Origin: Micromonospora gifhornensis
GTDB taxonomy: Bacteria; Actinomycetota; Actinomycetes; Mycobacteriales; Micromonosporaceae
Assembly: GCF_016863515.1 (NCBI RefSeq)
Contig: NZ_BOPA01000026.1
Location: 1 to 64,000 of the forward strand
DNA: 64,000 bases
Direction: 5' to 3'
The position numbers and the translations under genes were made by a program. The notes below the pieces were generated by a model, which was not told where the DNA came from, made no database searches, and saw only the letters and a list, made by a program, of their open reading frames with translations. Below, piece by piece: positions 9,766 through 19,460 of this stretch (position 1 is its first letter; each line of letters opens with the position of its first letter).

Positions 9766-10527
9766 GTGAGCGTGCTGCAACGCTTCGAGAAGCGTCTGGA
9801 AGGCCTGGTCGAAGGGGCTTTTGCCAAGGTCTTCAAAGGGGTCGTGCACCCTGTGGAGATCCTCAACGCCATGCAGCGGGAGGCCGAGGCGCACAAGGCC
9901 ATCCTGGCTGGCGGGCGCACGTTGGTGCCCAACCGCTACGTGATCGATCTCTCGCCGTACGACCACAGTCGGCTGGCGCCGTACGCCGCCGCGCTGGCCC
10001 AGGAGCTGGCCCAGTCGCAGGCGGAGTTCATCGGCGAGCAGGCGTGGACGGTCTACGGCGACGTGATCGTCGAGATCGAGCGCGGCGAAGGACTGGACAC
10101 CGGCATGTTCCGGGTCACCGCCGAGGTCTACACCGGTGGTGAGGTCGCCCCGGTCTCCGCGCCTGGTTACGACGCCGGCCCGTCCGGCTACCCCGCGTAC
10201 GAGCAGGGTGGCGGCTACGGCCCGCCGCCGGGGCACGGTGGCGGTCGTAACGTGCGACTGGTCTCCGGCGACGGCCGCACCTACCCGCTGCAGATGGGCT
10301 CGACCGTGATCGGTCGCGGCGACCAGGCCAACCTGCGTCTGCCGGACGTCGGCATCTCCCGCCGACACGCCCGGCTGGACTTCGACGGTGGGCAGGTCGT
10401 GCTGACCGATCTCGGCTCCACCAACGGCACCATGGTCAACGGCCAGCGGGTCTCCGCCGTGGCGCTGAACCCCGGTGACATGATCCAGCTCGGCACCACC
10501 ACGCTCACCTTCCGCGTGGACGGCTGA
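9766..10527 (+). CDS. fhaA: FHA-domain protein FhaA
   Basis: The GTG at 9766 follows GAGGAGGAG and gives 253 residues; an ATG at 9739 is possible. The N-terminal DUF3662 domain (about 1-125; VLQRFEKRLEGLVEGAFAKV, HPVEILNAMQREAEAH) is followed by a Gly/Pro/Tyr linker. The C-terminal FHA domain (about 165-250) contains STVIGRGDQANLRLPD, ISRRHARL and DLGSTNGTMVNG, the phosphothreonine-binding residues. In mycobacteria FhaA binds phosphorylated MviN and kinase substrates and tunes peptidoglycan synthesis. First gene of a tightly packed cluster reaching to 19446; its order matches that of M. tuberculosis. Confidence 0.95.
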   Translation: MSVLQRFEKRLEGLVEGAFAKVFKGVVHPVEILNAMQREAEAHKAILAGGRTLVPNRYVIDLSPYDHSRLAPYAAALAQELAQSQAEFIGEQAWTVYGDVIVEIERGEGLDTGMFRVTAEVYTGGEVAPVSAPGYDAGPSGYPAYEQGGGYGPPPGHGGGRNVRLVSGDGRTYPLQMGSTVIGRGDQANLRLPDVGISRRHARLDFDGGQVVLTDLGSTNGTMVNGQRVSAVALNPGDMIQLGTTTLTFRVDG

Positions 10528-10533
10528 TCCGCC

Positions 10534-11022
10534 TTGCCGGAACTCGTCATCACCGTCGCCCGGTTCGGATTCCTCGTCCTCTTGTGGATCTTCGTGTTCA
10601 CGGTGGTCGGCGTCATCCGGCGGGACCTCTTCGCCGGGGCCCGGTCCGGTCGCCTGGTGGCCGCGCCCCGCACGGTGGGTGCGTCGACCGGTCAGGCGTC
10701 GGCAAAGCCGGCGAAGGTGAAGCGAGGGCGGGCGGCCCACCAGTTGGTGGTGACCGCGGGTCAACTGGCCGGCACCAGGATCACGCTGGGTGAAGCTCAG
10801 ATAACCATCGGTCGGGCCGAGGATTCCACTCTCGTCATCACCGACGATTACGCTTCGGCGCGACACGCCCGGCTGGTGCCCCGTGACGGGCAGTGGTTCG
10901 TCGAAGACCTCGGTTCGACTAACGGGACGTACCTCGATCGCGCTAAGGTCACCGGACCGACCCCCGTACCCCTCGGCGTGCCGATCCGGATCGGCCGCAC
11001 CTCTCTCGAATTACGGCCATGA
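10534..11022 (+). CDS. fhaB: FHA-domain membrane protein FhaB (FipA)
   Basis: A 162-residue protein starting at TTG 10534, six bases after fhaA. One N-terminal transmembrane helix (about 4-26, VITVARFGFLVLLWIFVFTV) is followed by a basic linker and a C-terminal FHA domain (about 85-160; AQITIGRAEDSTLVITD, SARHARLV, DLGSTNGTYLD). FhaB/FipA is a substrate and partner of PknA/PknB that links FtsZ and FtsQ under stress in mycobacteria. The phosphothreonine-binding Arg, Ser and Asn positions are present. Its 3' end overlaps pstP by ATGA, so translation is coupled. Confidence 0.95.
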   Translation: MPELVITVARFGFLVLLWIFVFTVVGVIRRDLFAGARSGRLVAAPRTVGASTGQASAKPAKVKRGRAAHQLVVTAGQLAGTRITLGEAQITIGRAEDSTLVITDDYASARHARLVPRDGQWFVEDLGSTNGTYLDRAKVTGPTPVPLGVPIRIGRTSLELRP

Positions 11023-12446
11023 CTCTGACCCTGCGCTATGCGGCCCACAGCGACCGCGGTCTGATCCGAGACGGCAACCAGGATTCCGTCTACGCCGGAC
11101 CGCGGCTACTCGCCGTCGCCGACGGCATGGGCGGTATGGCCGCCGGTGACGTCGCCAGCAACATCGTCATCGGTGCCATGGCGCCGCTCGACGAGGACGT
11201 CCCGGGTGACGCCCTGGTCGACGCGTTGCGTTCCGCCGTGGGCACCGCCAACCAACAGCTCCGCGAGACCGTGGACGCCAACCCTCAGTTGGAGGGGATG
11301 GGCACCACACTCACCGCGACCCTCTTCTCCGGCAGCAAGCTGGGCATGGTCCACATCGGTGACTCGCGCGCCTATCTGCTGCGCGACGGTGACTTCAACC
11401 AGATCACCAAGGACGACACCTACGTCCAGATGCTCGTGGACGAAGGCCGGATCAGCCCGGAGGAGGCGAGCAGCCACCCGCAGCGGTCGCTGCTCACCCG
11501 AGCCCTCGACGGGCGGGACATCGACCCGGAGTACTCGGTCCGCCAGGTGCTGCCCGGCGACCGCTACCTGATCTGCTCGGACGGCCTCTCCGGGGTGGTC
11601 AGTGCGGAGACCATCGCCGAGACCATGCGGGAGTACGCCGACCCGCAGCAGTGCGTGGAGCGACTGGTCCAGCTCGCTCTGCGCGGCGGCGGCCCGGACA
11701 ACATCACCGTGATCATCGCCGACGCCACCGACCGCGACATCGTCGAGGCGGCCCCGATCGTCGGCGGTGCGGCCGCGCGGGACCGGGGCATGGCGACCTC
11801 GGCCGACGTCTCCACCCCGGCGGCCCGGGCCTCGGCGCTCTCCGCTCCCCGGCCGCCCGTGCCCGAGGAGCCGGCCGGCAACGACGACGAGCCGGAGGCC
11901 CGCCGCCGTCCGCTGCGCGCCCTGGCGATGACCACCGCCCTCCTGGTGATCATCGGCGGCGGGGTCTTCGCCGGGTACGACTACACCCAGCGGCAGTACT
12001 ACGTCGGGGCGACCGACGACGGCCAGGTGGCCGTCTTCCGGGGCATCCAGGGCGAGATCGCCGGCATGGATCTCTCCACGGTGCATTCCAAGAGCACCGC
12101 CCAACTGGACGATCTCACCCTCGCCGCCCAGGAGCAGGTCAAGCAGGGCATTCCGGCCAGGAACGAGCCCGACGCGGCACGCCGGCTGGCGGAACTGACG
12201 ATGGACAGCCCGACCAACGTCAACCTCAAGCCACTCTGCCCGCCCACCTCCAGCCCGAGCGTCGACCCCACGACGGAGTCGACCTCGCCGCCGCCGAGCA
12301 CTCCGGCCGGCTCGGCGAGCCCGGTCGGCAGCGGCTCGCCGTCGCCCGACGGCTCGTTGGCCCCGCCGGTGAGCACACCGGACGCCCCGCCCACCGACGC
12401 CTTCACGCCCACGGTCGACCCGGCGGCCTGCCGGTCGCCCGAGTAG
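11019..12446 (+). CDS. pstP: PP2C-type Ser/Thr protein phosphatase PstP
   Basis: A 475-residue protein. The cytoplasmic PPM/PP2C domain (about 1-240) has the metal-binding LLAVADGMGGMAAGDVAS motif, GDSRAYLLRDG and the terminal GGGPDNITVII. A linker, one transmembrane helix (about 305-325, LRALAMTTALLVIIGGGVFAG) and an extracytoplasmic part with a Ser/Pro/Thr tail follow. It removes phosphate from PknA, PknB and their substrates, balancing the kinases in the same operon. It overlaps fhaB by four bases, and rodA follows after 27 bp. This is the usual single PP2C of the cell-division cluster. Confidence 0.95.
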   Translation: MTLTLRYAAHSDRGLIRDGNQDSVYAGPRLLAVADGMGGMAAGDVASNIVIGAMAPLDEDVPGDALVDALRSAVGTANQQLRETVDANPQLEGMGTTLTATLFSGSKLGMVHIGDSRAYLLRDGDFNQITKDDTYVQMLVDEGRISPEEASSHPQRSLLTRALDGRDIDPEYSVRQVLPGDRYLICSDGLSGVVSAETIAETMREYADPQQCVERLVQLALRGGGPDNITVIIADATDRDIVEAAPIVGGAAARDRGMATSADVSTPAARASALSAPRPPVPEEPAGNDDEPEARRRPLRALAMTTALLVIIGGGVFAGYDYTQRQYYVGATDDGQVAVFRGIQGEIAGMDLSTVHSKSTAQLDDLTLAAQEQVKQGIPARNEPDAARRLAELTMDSPTNVNLKPLCPPTSSPSVDPTTESTSPPPSTPAGSASPVGSGSPSPDGSLAPPVSTPDAPPTDAFTPTVDPAACRSPE

Positions 12447-12473
12447 GCGTCGGCTTCCGACCCGAGGACGATC

Positions 12474-13961
12474 GTGACCGCAGCGGCCACCCCGGCATCC
12501 TCGCCCGCGACCGCGGGCGAGCGGCCCGGCGTACGCCTGGCCCGGTCCCGACGCAACGCCGAACTGTCGCTGCTGCTGCTGGCCATGGCGCTGGTCGCCG
12601 CGTACGGGGCGATGGTCGAGGCGAACGTGCTCGACACGGTCACCCCGAACTTCTGGGTGCCGGCCGCGGTGCTCACCGCCGTGTTCCTCGGCATCCACGT
12701 GGCGATCCGGTTCCTGGCCCCGTTCGCCGACCCGGCCCTGCTGCCGGCGGTGGCGCTGCTCAACGGTCTCGGAGTCGGCTTCCTGCGCCGACTCGACCTG
12801 GGCAACGCGGCCCCGGAGGAGCGCGCCGACCTGGCCATCTTCGCCGGTACCGGTGGTCGGCAACTGGCCTGGACCCTGCTGTCCGTGCTGCTCGCGGCCG
12901 GCCTGCTGGCCCTGGTGCGCGACCACCGTTCGATCTCGCGGTACGCGTACACCCTGGGGCTGGCCGGCATCGTGCTGGTCATGCTCCCGGCGGTGCTGCC
13001 GGCCAGCATCTCCGAGATCAACGGCGCGAAGCTCTGGATCCGCATCGGCAGCTTCTCCATCCAGCCCGGCGAGTTCGCCAAGCTGGCCCTGCTGGCCTTC
13101 TTCGCCTACTACCTGGTCCGCAAGCGCGAGGTGCTCTCGCTGGCCAGTCACCGGTTCCTCGGCATCGACTTCCCGCGCGGCCGTGACCTCGGTCCGGTGG
13201 TGGTGGTCTGGGTGATCAGCCTGCTGGTGTTGATCTTCCAGAAGGACCTGGGTACCTCCCTGCTCTACTTCGGCATGTTCGTGGCGACGGTCTACATCGC
13301 CACCGAACGGGTCAGTTGGCTGCTCATCGGTCTGGTCCTGTTCTTCGGCGGCGCCTACCTGGCGTACGTGCTCGGTAAGTCGATCGGTGGACCGTTCCTC
13401 AATTTCTCGGTCCGGGCCGACATCTGGCTGGACCCCTTCGCCAAGCCGTACGACGAGGGCTACCAGTTGGTGCAGGGGCTGCTGGCCCTGGGCACCGGTG
13501 GGTTGTTCGGGGCCGGGCCGGGTGGCGGCCAGCCGACGGAACTGCCCGAGGTGCAGAACGACTTCATCTTCGCCGGGATCGGTGAGGAAATCGGCCTGTT
13601 CGGGCTCTCCGCCCTGTTGGTGATCTACCTGCTGATCGTGGAGCGCGGGCTGCGGGCCGGCCTGGCGGTGCGGGACTCCTTCGGCAAGCTGCTCGCCGGT
13701 GGCCTGGCCTTCACCCTGGCGCTGCAGGTCTTCGTGATCGTCGGCGGGATCAGCAAGCTCATCCCGCTGACCGGTCAGACCACCCCGTTCCTGTCCGCCG
13801 GTGGCTCCTCGCTGATGGCGAACTGGCTGCTCATCGCGGTGCTGCTGCGGGTCTCCGACGCCGGTCGTCGGCCGGTCACCGGCGGCGGCAAGGTGAACCG
13901 TCCGTCCGGGGGCCCACCCGAGCAACTGCACGGTGCCCCCACGGAGGTGATCAAGCCGTGA
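12474..13961 (+). CDS. rodA: SEDS-family peptidoglycan glycosyltransferase RodA
   Basis: A 495-residue polytopic protein from GTG 12474. About 10-12 hydrophobic helices are seen. The family signatures include GAKLWIRIGSFSIQPGEFAK, FQKDLGTSLLYFG and the late block GQTTPFLSAGGSSLMANWLL. SEDS proteins polymerise lipid II into glycan strands at the membrane together with a class B PBP. The following gene encodes that PBP and overlaps by GTGA. The catalytic Asp of the family is plausibly in the large loop near WLDPFAKPYDEGYQL. In this cluster it supports polar or septal growth. Confidence 0.95.
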   Translation: MTAAATPASSPATAGERPGVRLARSRRNAELSLLLLAMALVAAYGAMVEANVLDTVTPNFWVPAAVLTAVFLGIHVAIRFLAPFADPALLPAVALLNGLGVGFLRRLDLGNAAPEERADLAIFAGTGGRQLAWTLLSVLLAAGLLALVRDHRSISRYAYTLGLAGIVLVMLPAVLPASISEINGAKLWIRIGSFSIQPGEFAKLALLAFFAYYLVRKREVLSLASHRFLGIDFPRGRDLGPVVVVWVISLLVLIFQKDLGTSLLYFGMFVATVYIATERVSWLLIGLVLFFGGAYLAYVLGKSIGGPFLNFSVRADIWLDPFAKPYDEGYQLVQGLLALGTGGLFGAGPGGGQPTELPEVQNDFIFAGIGEEIGLFGLSALLVIYLLIVERGLRAGLAVRDSFGKLLAGGLAFTLALQVFVIVGGISKLIPLTGQTTPFLSAGGSSLMANWLLIAVLLRVSDAGRRPVTGGGKVNRPSGGPPEQLHGAPTEVIKP

Positions 13962-15463
13962 ACGCACCCCTGCGCCGGGTCGGTGTCGTCGTCATCGTCC
14001 TGTTCGGTCTGCTCTTCGCCAACCTCAACTGGATCCAGGCGTACAAGGCCGACGAATACCGCACCAGCGACTACAACAGCCGGGTCCAGGTCGCCGAGTA
14101 CGAGCGTCGCCGGGGCAACATCGAGGCCGGCGGAACCGCCCTGGCGGTCAGCAAGGAGACCGACGGCAAGCTGACCTTCCTCCGCACCTACCCCGGCGGG
14201 GCGAAGTACGCCCACGTGCTCGGCTACAAGCCGGTCAACCTCGCCGACACCGGCATCGAGAAGTCCGAGAACGACTTCCTCGCCGGCACCAGCGACAAGC
14301 TCTTCGCCAACCGGATCAAGGACATGTTCACCGGCGACCGCACCGCCGGAGGCAACGTGCTGCTCACCCTCTCCCCGCGCGCCCAGGACGTCGCGTACGA
14401 CCAGTTGCGCAACAACAACCGGGGGGCGAGCAAGGGGGCGGCGATCGCCATCGATCCGCGTACCGGGGCCGTACAGGCCATGGTCTCCATACCCAGCTTC
14501 GACCCGAACCCGCTGGCCAGCCACAACACCAACGAGGCGGTCGCGGCGTACAACAAGCTGGATCAGGATCGGTCCCGCCCGCTGCGCAACCGGGCCCTCG
14601 GCGAGGTGCTGCCGCCCGGCTCCACCTTCAAGATCGTGGTGGCTGCCGCCGCGCTGGAGAACGGCATCGGCAAGGACACCAACATCTCGGCGGGCCCCAG
14701 CTACACCCCGCCCACCTCCGGTCAGTCGATCACCAACGCCGCGCCGTCGATCTGCCCGCAGGCGGAGGTGACCCTGATGAAGGCGGTCACCGACTCCTGC
14801 AACACCGGCTTCGCCAAGCTCGGCGTGCAACTCGGCCCCGATGCGATCAAGAAGAAGGCCCAGGACTTCGGCTTCGAGCAGGAGGACCTGACCGTGGGTC
14901 GGCTCGGCGAAGGCGGTCACGGCGTGGCGGCCAGCCGTACCGGCACCATGGAGAACCCGGACGGCGGCCCCGACCCGGCCGCGCTGGCCCAGTCCTCCAT
15001 CGGGCAGCGTGACGTGCGGATGACCCCGCTGGAGGGGGCCATGATCGCTGCGGCGGTCGCCAACGGCGGCAGCCAGATGCGGCCGTACCTGGTGCGTCAG
15101 CTGCTCGCACCGGACCGCACCACCGTCTACGACACCGCGAACCCGCGCGAGCTGCGCCGGCCGGTCAGCAGCCAGGTCGCCGCCGACCTGCGGGAGATGA
15201 TGGTCAGCGTGGTGCGCAACGGCACCGGCCGCAACGCGCAGATCAACGGCTACACCGTGGGCGGCAAGACCGGTACCGCGCAGTCCGCGCCGGACCGGCC
15301 CGACCACGGCTGGTTCATCGGCTTCGCACTGGACTCCGACGGCAACCCCGTCTCGGCCGTCTGCGTCGTTCTGGAGGAGGCCGGCAGCGGCGGCAGCGCC
15401 GAGGCCGCCCGGATCGCCGGTCAGATCATGCGCGCCGCCATCGCCGACCCCGGGGGGCGCTGA
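13958..15463 (+). CDS. pbpA: class B penicillin-binding protein PbpA (transpeptidase)
   Basis: A 501-residue protein. An N-terminal signal-anchor (about 7-27, VGVVVIVLFGLLFANLNWIQ) is followed by a dimerisation region and a transpeptidase domain. The catalytic motifs are S222-T-F-K225 (PPGSTFKIV), S280-C-N and K437-T-G (GGKTGTAQ). It cross-links peptidoglycan outside the membrane, with RodA as the polymerase partner. The start GTG lies in the rodA stop overlap, so the two are made together. In mycobacteria PbpA is phosphorylated by PknB and needed for septation. It is close in length to mycobacterial PbpA. Confidence 0.95.
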   Translation: MNAPLRRVGVVVIVLFGLLFANLNWIQAYKADEYRTSDYNSRVQVAEYERRRGNIEAGGTALAVSKETDGKLTFLRTYPGGAKYAHVLGYKPVNLADTGIEKSENDFLAGTSDKLFANRIKDMFTGDRTAGGNVLLTLSPRAQDVAYDQLRNNNRGASKGAAIAIDPRTGAVQAMVSIPSFDPNPLASHNTNEAVAAYNKLDQDRSRPLRNRALGEVLPPGSTFKIVVAAAALENGIGKDTNISAGPSYTPPTSGQSITNAAPSICPQAEVTLMKAVTDSCNTGFAKLGVQLGPDAIKKKAQDFGFEQEDLTVGRLGEGGHGVAASRTGTMENPDGGPDPAALAQSSIGQRDVRMTPLEGAMIAAAVANGGSQMRPYLVRQLLAPDRTTVYDTANPRELRRPVSSQVAADLREMMVSVVRNGTGRNAQINGYTVGGKTGTAQSAPDRPDHGWFIGFALDSDGNPVSAVCVVLEEAGSGGSAEAARIAGQIMRAAIADPGGR

Positions 15464-15464
15464 C

Positions 15465-16871
15465 ATGCTCAGTCCGGGAGTGCAGCTCGGTAACCGGTAC
15501 CGCCTCGACGAACGGATCGCCAGCGGTGGCATGGGTGACGTGTGGCGCGGCACCGACCAGGTGCTGGGGCGTACGGTCGCGGTCAAGAGCCTGCTCCCGG
15601 CGTTGCTGGACGAGCCGGGTTTCGCCGAGCGGTTCCGGGGCGAGGCCCGGACCATGGCGACGATCAACCACCCGGGCGTGGTCGACGTCTACGACTTCGG
15701 CAGTGACCAGCAGATCGCCTTCCTGGTGATGGAGTACATCGAGGGTGATCCGCTGTCGGCCACCCTCAGCCGGGTCGGCCGGCTCACCCCGGCGCGGACG
15801 ATGGCGCTCGTCGCGCAGGCCGCCGACGCGCTGCACGCCGCCCACGTCAAGGGCATCGTGCACCGGGACGTGAAGCCCGGCAACCTGCTGGTCCGTCCCA
15901 ACGGCACGCTGGTGCTCACCGACTTCGGCATCGCCCGTTCCGAGCTGGTGGGTCAGCTCACCGCGGCCGGTTCGGTGCTCGGTACCGCGTCGTACATCTC
16001 GCCGGAGCAGGCCACCGGCCAGGTCGCCACCCCCGCCTCCGACGTGTACGCCCTCGGCGTGGTCGCCTACCAGTGCCTCGCCGGGCGTCGGCCGTTCGAG
16101 GGTGACAACCCGCTCGACATCGCCATGCGGCACGTCCGGGAGACGCCGCGTCCGCTGCCGTCGGACATTCCGCCACAGGTCTGTGCGCTGGTCGAGCGGG
16201 CGATGGCCAAGGACCCGAAGGACCGCTGGGCGAGCGCCGCCGTACTGGCCGGGGTCGCCCGGCAACTGAAGACGGCACTGTCCCGGCAGGCGCGCCCCGG
16301 TGGCTCAGCGCCCATCTCGGCGGCTCCGGCCTCACCGGCCCCCGCTGGGCGCAACCCGGCGACACCGCCGCCCGGCCGGGCCCAGGTGCCGCAGCCGCCC
16401 CGCCCGCCCGCGGCACCGCACTCGCCTGCCGCACCCCGGCTGCCGGCCGCGCCACACGCTCCGGCTGCGGGTCACCGGCCGCTGGCCGCACGGCAGCCGG
16501 TGGCGCAGCCGCGTCCGACGACTGTCGCACCGGCGGCGACCGGTTACCCACGCGGTGCAGCCCCGGTTCCCCCGGCGTACGCCCCGCAGCCCAATCAGTC
16601 ACGGCCCGCGCCCAGACGGTCACGGTCCGGCATGTGGTTCCTGGCGATCCTGCTGGGCACGCTGGTCGTGGTCTGCTCGGGCGTGGTTTCCTACAGGCTG
16701 AAGGACAGCATCAACAACGGCATGCCGGTCGAGGTGTCCGTGCACACGGTGACGTCCGGCGTGCTGGGGCCCGCCGGGCGAGACGATCCGGCCCTGACGG
16801 CGTACCGTCGACTGGATCAGCTCCGACCGGGCGACGAGACGACGACGAGCGAAGGACGACGGACGCGATGA
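15465..16871 (+). CDS. pknA: Ser/Thr protein kinase PknA
   Basis: A 468-residue transmembrane kinase starting two bases after pbpA ends (TGACATG). The kinase domain (about 8-270) has the glycine-rich ASGGMGDVW, VAVKSLLP lysine, catalytic HRDVKPGN, TDFGIARS and the SYISPEQATG activation segment. A Pro/Ala-rich linker of about 110 residues precedes one transmembrane helix (about 385-410, GMWFLAILLGTLVVVCSGVV) and a short extracytoplasmic tail without PASTA repeats, as in PknA. It regulates cell shape and division by phosphorylating the division and wall machinery. It overlaps pknB by ATGA. Confidence 0.95.
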   Translation: MLSPGVQLGNRYRLDERIASGGMGDVWRGTDQVLGRTVAVKSLLPALLDEPGFAERFRGEARTMATINHPGVVDVYDFGSDQQIAFLVMEYIEGDPLSATLSRVGRLTPARTMALVAQAADALHAAHVKGIVHRDVKPGNLLVRPNGTLVLTDFGIARSELVGQLTAAGSVLGTASYISPEQATGQVATPASDVYALGVVAYQCLAGRRPFEGDNPLDIAMRHVRETPRPLPSDIPPQVCALVERAMAKDPKDRWASAAVLAGVARQLKTALSRQARPGGSAPISAAPASPAPAGRNPATPPPGRAQVPQPPRPPAAPHSPAAPRLPAAPHAPAAGHRPLAARQPVAQPRPTTVAPAATGYPRGAAPVPPAYAPQPNQSRPAPRRSRSGMWFLAILLGTLVVVCSGVVSYRLKDSINNGMPVEVSVHTVTSGVLGPAGRDDPALTAYRRLDQLRPGDETTTSEGRRTR

Positions 16872-18697
16872 CAGCGCAGGCCCGCCTGCTCGGGGGCAGG
16901 TATCAGGTCGGCGAGCTGCTCGGGTATGGCGGCATGGCCGAGGTGCACCGTGGTCGTGACCTTCGGCTCGGCCGGGACGTCGCGATCAAGATGCTCCGCA
17001 CGGACCTCGCTCGGGACGCCACCTTCCAGATGCGTTTCCGCCGGGAGGCGCAGAACGCCGCCTCGCTGAACCATCCGGCGATCGTCGCGGTCTATGACAC
17101 CGGCGAGGAGCAGGCGCCTACCGGCGAAACCCTTCCGTTCATCGTGATGGAGTTCGTCAACGGGCGCACCCTCAAGGAGGTGCTCGGCGCCGAGGGCCGA
17201 CTGCAACCCCGGCGGGCGCTGGAGATCTGCGCCGACATCTGCGCCGCCCTGGACTTCAGCCACCGGCATGGCATCATCCACCGCGACATCAAGCCCGGCA
17301 ACGTGATGCTCACCCAGACCGGCCAGGTCAAGGTGATGGACTTCGGCATCGCCCGGGCTCTGGCCAGCGGTGCCACCACGATGACGCAGACCAGCGCGGT
17401 CATCGGCACCGCCCAGTATCTTTCGCCCGAGCAGGCCCGCGGCGAGGCCGTCGACGCCCGCTCCGACGTGTACGCCGCCGGCTGTGTGCTCTTCGAGCTG
17501 CTCTGCGGGCATCCGCCGTTCGTCGGCGACAGCCCGGTCAGCGTGGCCTACCAGCACGTCCGGGAGGCCCCGCCGACGCCGAGCGACCTCAACCCGGAGG
17601 TCAACCCGGCGGTCGACGCGATCGTGCTCAAGGCGCTGTCGAAGAACCCGCTCAACCGCTACCAGAGCGCCGGCGAGATGCGCGCGGACCTGCTCCGGGC
17701 GGCGGCCGGTCGGCCGGTGATGGCCACCCCGGTGCTGCGCGAGGACGAGACCGTGCCGATGTCCGCGGCCAGCGGCTCGGGCTACCCGTCGGGCGGGGCG
17801 ACACAGACCCGCCAGATCCCGGCCCGGGTGGGTGACCCGCGTCAGCGGCGCGCCTCGTCCTGGCTGATCGCCATGTTCGCCGCGCTCGGCGTGCTCGCGG
17901 TGATCGCGCTGGTGGCCGCGCTGCTGTTCAACGACAAGACGGTCGAGGACGTGCCGGTGCCCGCGCTGAGCGGGATGACCCAGCAGGAGGCGTTCGCCCG
18001 GCTGGAGGCGGACGGCTTCCAGCCGGTGCGGGGTGACGACGTCTTCACCTCGGACTGCCGTAAGGGTCGGGTGACGAACCAGACCCCGCCCGCCGGGGAG
18101 AAGATCGCCCCGAACAGCACGGTCACCGTGCAGCTCTGCGGCGGCAAGCCCGAGGTGACCATTCCGGGCGGCCTTGAAGGCAGCAAGGTCGACAGCGCCA
18201 CGCTGCGCCTTGAGCAACTCAATCTCCGGGTCAAGACCGTGGACAAGGACAGCCCCGACGCCGCCGGGCTGGTGCTCGAGGTCGACCCGAAGGAAGGCGA
18301 GAAGGTCGCCGAGAACAGCGTGGTCACCCTCACCGTCTCCAAGGGCAACGTGGTCCGGGTACCGAACGTGGAGAACCTCACCGAGGCCGACGCGAAGCGG
18401 GAACTGGAGAACGCCGGCTTCAAGGTGGATGTGGAGATCGGCCCTGAGGTGCCCGCCGACCGGGCCGGTCGGGTCACCGACCAGAACCCGAACGCCGGTA
18501 GCCAGCGGACCAAGGGCACCAAGGTGACGATCGTCGTCTCGGTGCCGGAGCCGGAGGACGACGACCCGCCGACGTCGGCACCGCCGACCGGGGATCCGAC
18601 CACCCCACCGCCGGACGACGATGGTGGCGGCGGTAGTGGCGGTGGCGACGGCGAGCTGTTGCCGATCTTCCCGCCGTTCCGCCTGCCTGGAGAGTGA
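16868..18697 (+). CDS. pknB: PASTA-domain Ser/Thr protein kinase PknB
   Basis: A 609-residue protein from ATG 16868, inside the pknA stop (ATGA). The kinase domain (1-275) has YGGMAEVHRG, catalytic lysine K41 (VAIKM), D140 (HRDIKPGN) and the SPEQARGEAVDARSDVY segment with TxT-like activation-loop threonines. A transmembrane helix (about 330-352) is followed by three PASTA units (about 357-425, 430-495, 497-560) and an acidic, Pro/Gly-rich tail. M. tuberculosis PknB has four PASTA repeats, so this one is shorter outside. It senses lipid II or muropeptides and controls wall synthesis. sanA-like follows by GTGA overlap. Confidence 0.95.
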   Translation: MTAQARLLGGRYQVGELLGYGGMAEVHRGRDLRLGRDVAIKMLRTDLARDATFQMRFRREAQNAASLNHPAIVAVYDTGEEQAPTGETLPFIVMEFVNGRTLKEVLGAEGRLQPRRALEICADICAALDFSHRHGIIHRDIKPGNVMLTQTGQVKVMDFGIARALASGATTMTQTSAVIGTAQYLSPEQARGEAVDARSDVYAAGCVLFELLCGHPPFVGDSPVSVAYQHVREAPPTPSDLNPEVNPAVDAIVLKALSKNPLNRYQSAGEMRADLLRAAAGRPVMATPVLREDETVPMSAASGSGYPSGGATQTRQIPARVGDPRQRRASSWLIAMFAALGVLAVIALVAALLFNDKTVEDVPVPALSGMTQQEAFARLEADGFQPVRGDDVFTSDCRKGRVTNQTPPAGEKIAPNSTVTVQLCGGKPEVTIPGGLEGSKVDSATLRLEQLNLRVKTVDKDSPDAAGLVLEVDPKEGEKVAENSVVTLTVSKGNVVRVPNVENLTEADAKRELENAGFKVDVEIGPEVPADRAGRVTDQNPNAGSQRTKGTKVTIVVSVPEPEDDDPPTSAPPTGDPTTPPPDDDGGGGSGGGDGELLPIFPPFRLPGE

Positions 18698-19446
18698 CCG
18701 CGCCGGGCGAGTCGGGTCAGGGAGCCGGCGATCCTGCGGCGCGGGTGCCGGACGATCCGCCGGTGACCGTGCCGGTGCGTCGGCGGGGTCGCTGGCGACC
18801 GGTGCGCCGGATCGCTGTCCCGGGGCTGTTGCTGCTCCTGCTCACCAGCCTGCCGTGGGTATGGACGACAGTCGCCGCGTACGGCCATGTCCATGCCGTC
18901 GATGAGGCACCGGTCGCGGACGTGGTGATCGTCCTGGGCACGGCGGTGACCGAGGAAGGACGCCAACCGGGCATCCGGTTGGCGGGCCGATTGGAGACCG
19001 CCGCCGAACTGGTGCGCCAGCAGCGGGCCCGAGTGGTCCTCGTCTCCGGCGACGGGCACGGTGCCTCCGGTGACGAGACGGCGGCGATGACGGCTCACCT
19101 CACCGAGCAGCTCGGCGTCGATCCGCAGCGCATCGTCGCCGACCCGTACGGCCTGGACACGTACGACAGTTGTCGCCGCGCGCGGGAGGTGTACGGGGTC
19201 GAGCGGGCCCTGATCGTCACCCAGTCCTACCACCTGTCCCGGGCGGTGACACTCTGCCGGCAGCTGGGCGTGGACGCCGACGGGGTGCCCGCCCGCTGCA
19301 CCAGCTGCGGCACCGGCCTGCTGGTGGAGAAGGCCATACGGGACTACTTCGCCAGCGGCAAGGCCGCCTGGGACGTGATCCGCAACCGGCCCGCCGCAGT
19401 CGACTCGCCGGCACACCCGGGAGTCACCGACGCGCTGACCGACTGA
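18694..19446 (+). CDS. SanA/YdcF-like DUF218 membrane protein
   Basis: A 250-residue protein from GTG 18694, overlapping pknB. One transmembrane helix (about 38-58, LLLLLLTSLPWVWTTVAAYG) precedes a DUF218 domain. That domain shows ADVVIVLGTAV, RLAGRLETAAELV, VVLVSGDGHG, DTYDSCRRAREVYGV and the conserved TQSYHLSRAVTL. SanA of enteric bacteria affects vancomycin sensitivity and envelope integrity; the biochemical role of DUF218 is unsettled but linked to lipid-carrier and envelope metabolism. Its place at the end of the fhaA-pknB operon supports a wall-related function. Last gene of the operon. Confidence 0.85.
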   Translation: MTAPGESGQGAGDPAARVPDDPPVTVPVRRRGRWRPVRRIAVPGLLLLLLTSLPWVWTTVAAYGHVHAVDEAPVADVVIVLGTAVTEEGRQPGIRLAGRLETAAELVRQQRARVVLVSGDGHGASGDETAAMTAHLTEQLGVDPQRIVADPYGLDTYDSCRRAREVYGVERALIVTQSYHLSRAVTLCRQLGVDADGVPARCTSCGTGLLVEKAIRDYFASGKAAWDVIRNRPAAVDSPAHPGVTDALTD

Positions 19447-19460
19447 GCCCGCCCTGCGGC

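Noticed and set aside
11106-13967. A 953-codon open frame on the minus strand opposite pstP-rodA
   Set aside because: It is antisense to well-identified genes, its translation is Arg/Gly/Gln-rich without domains, and such frames arise from high third-position GC.
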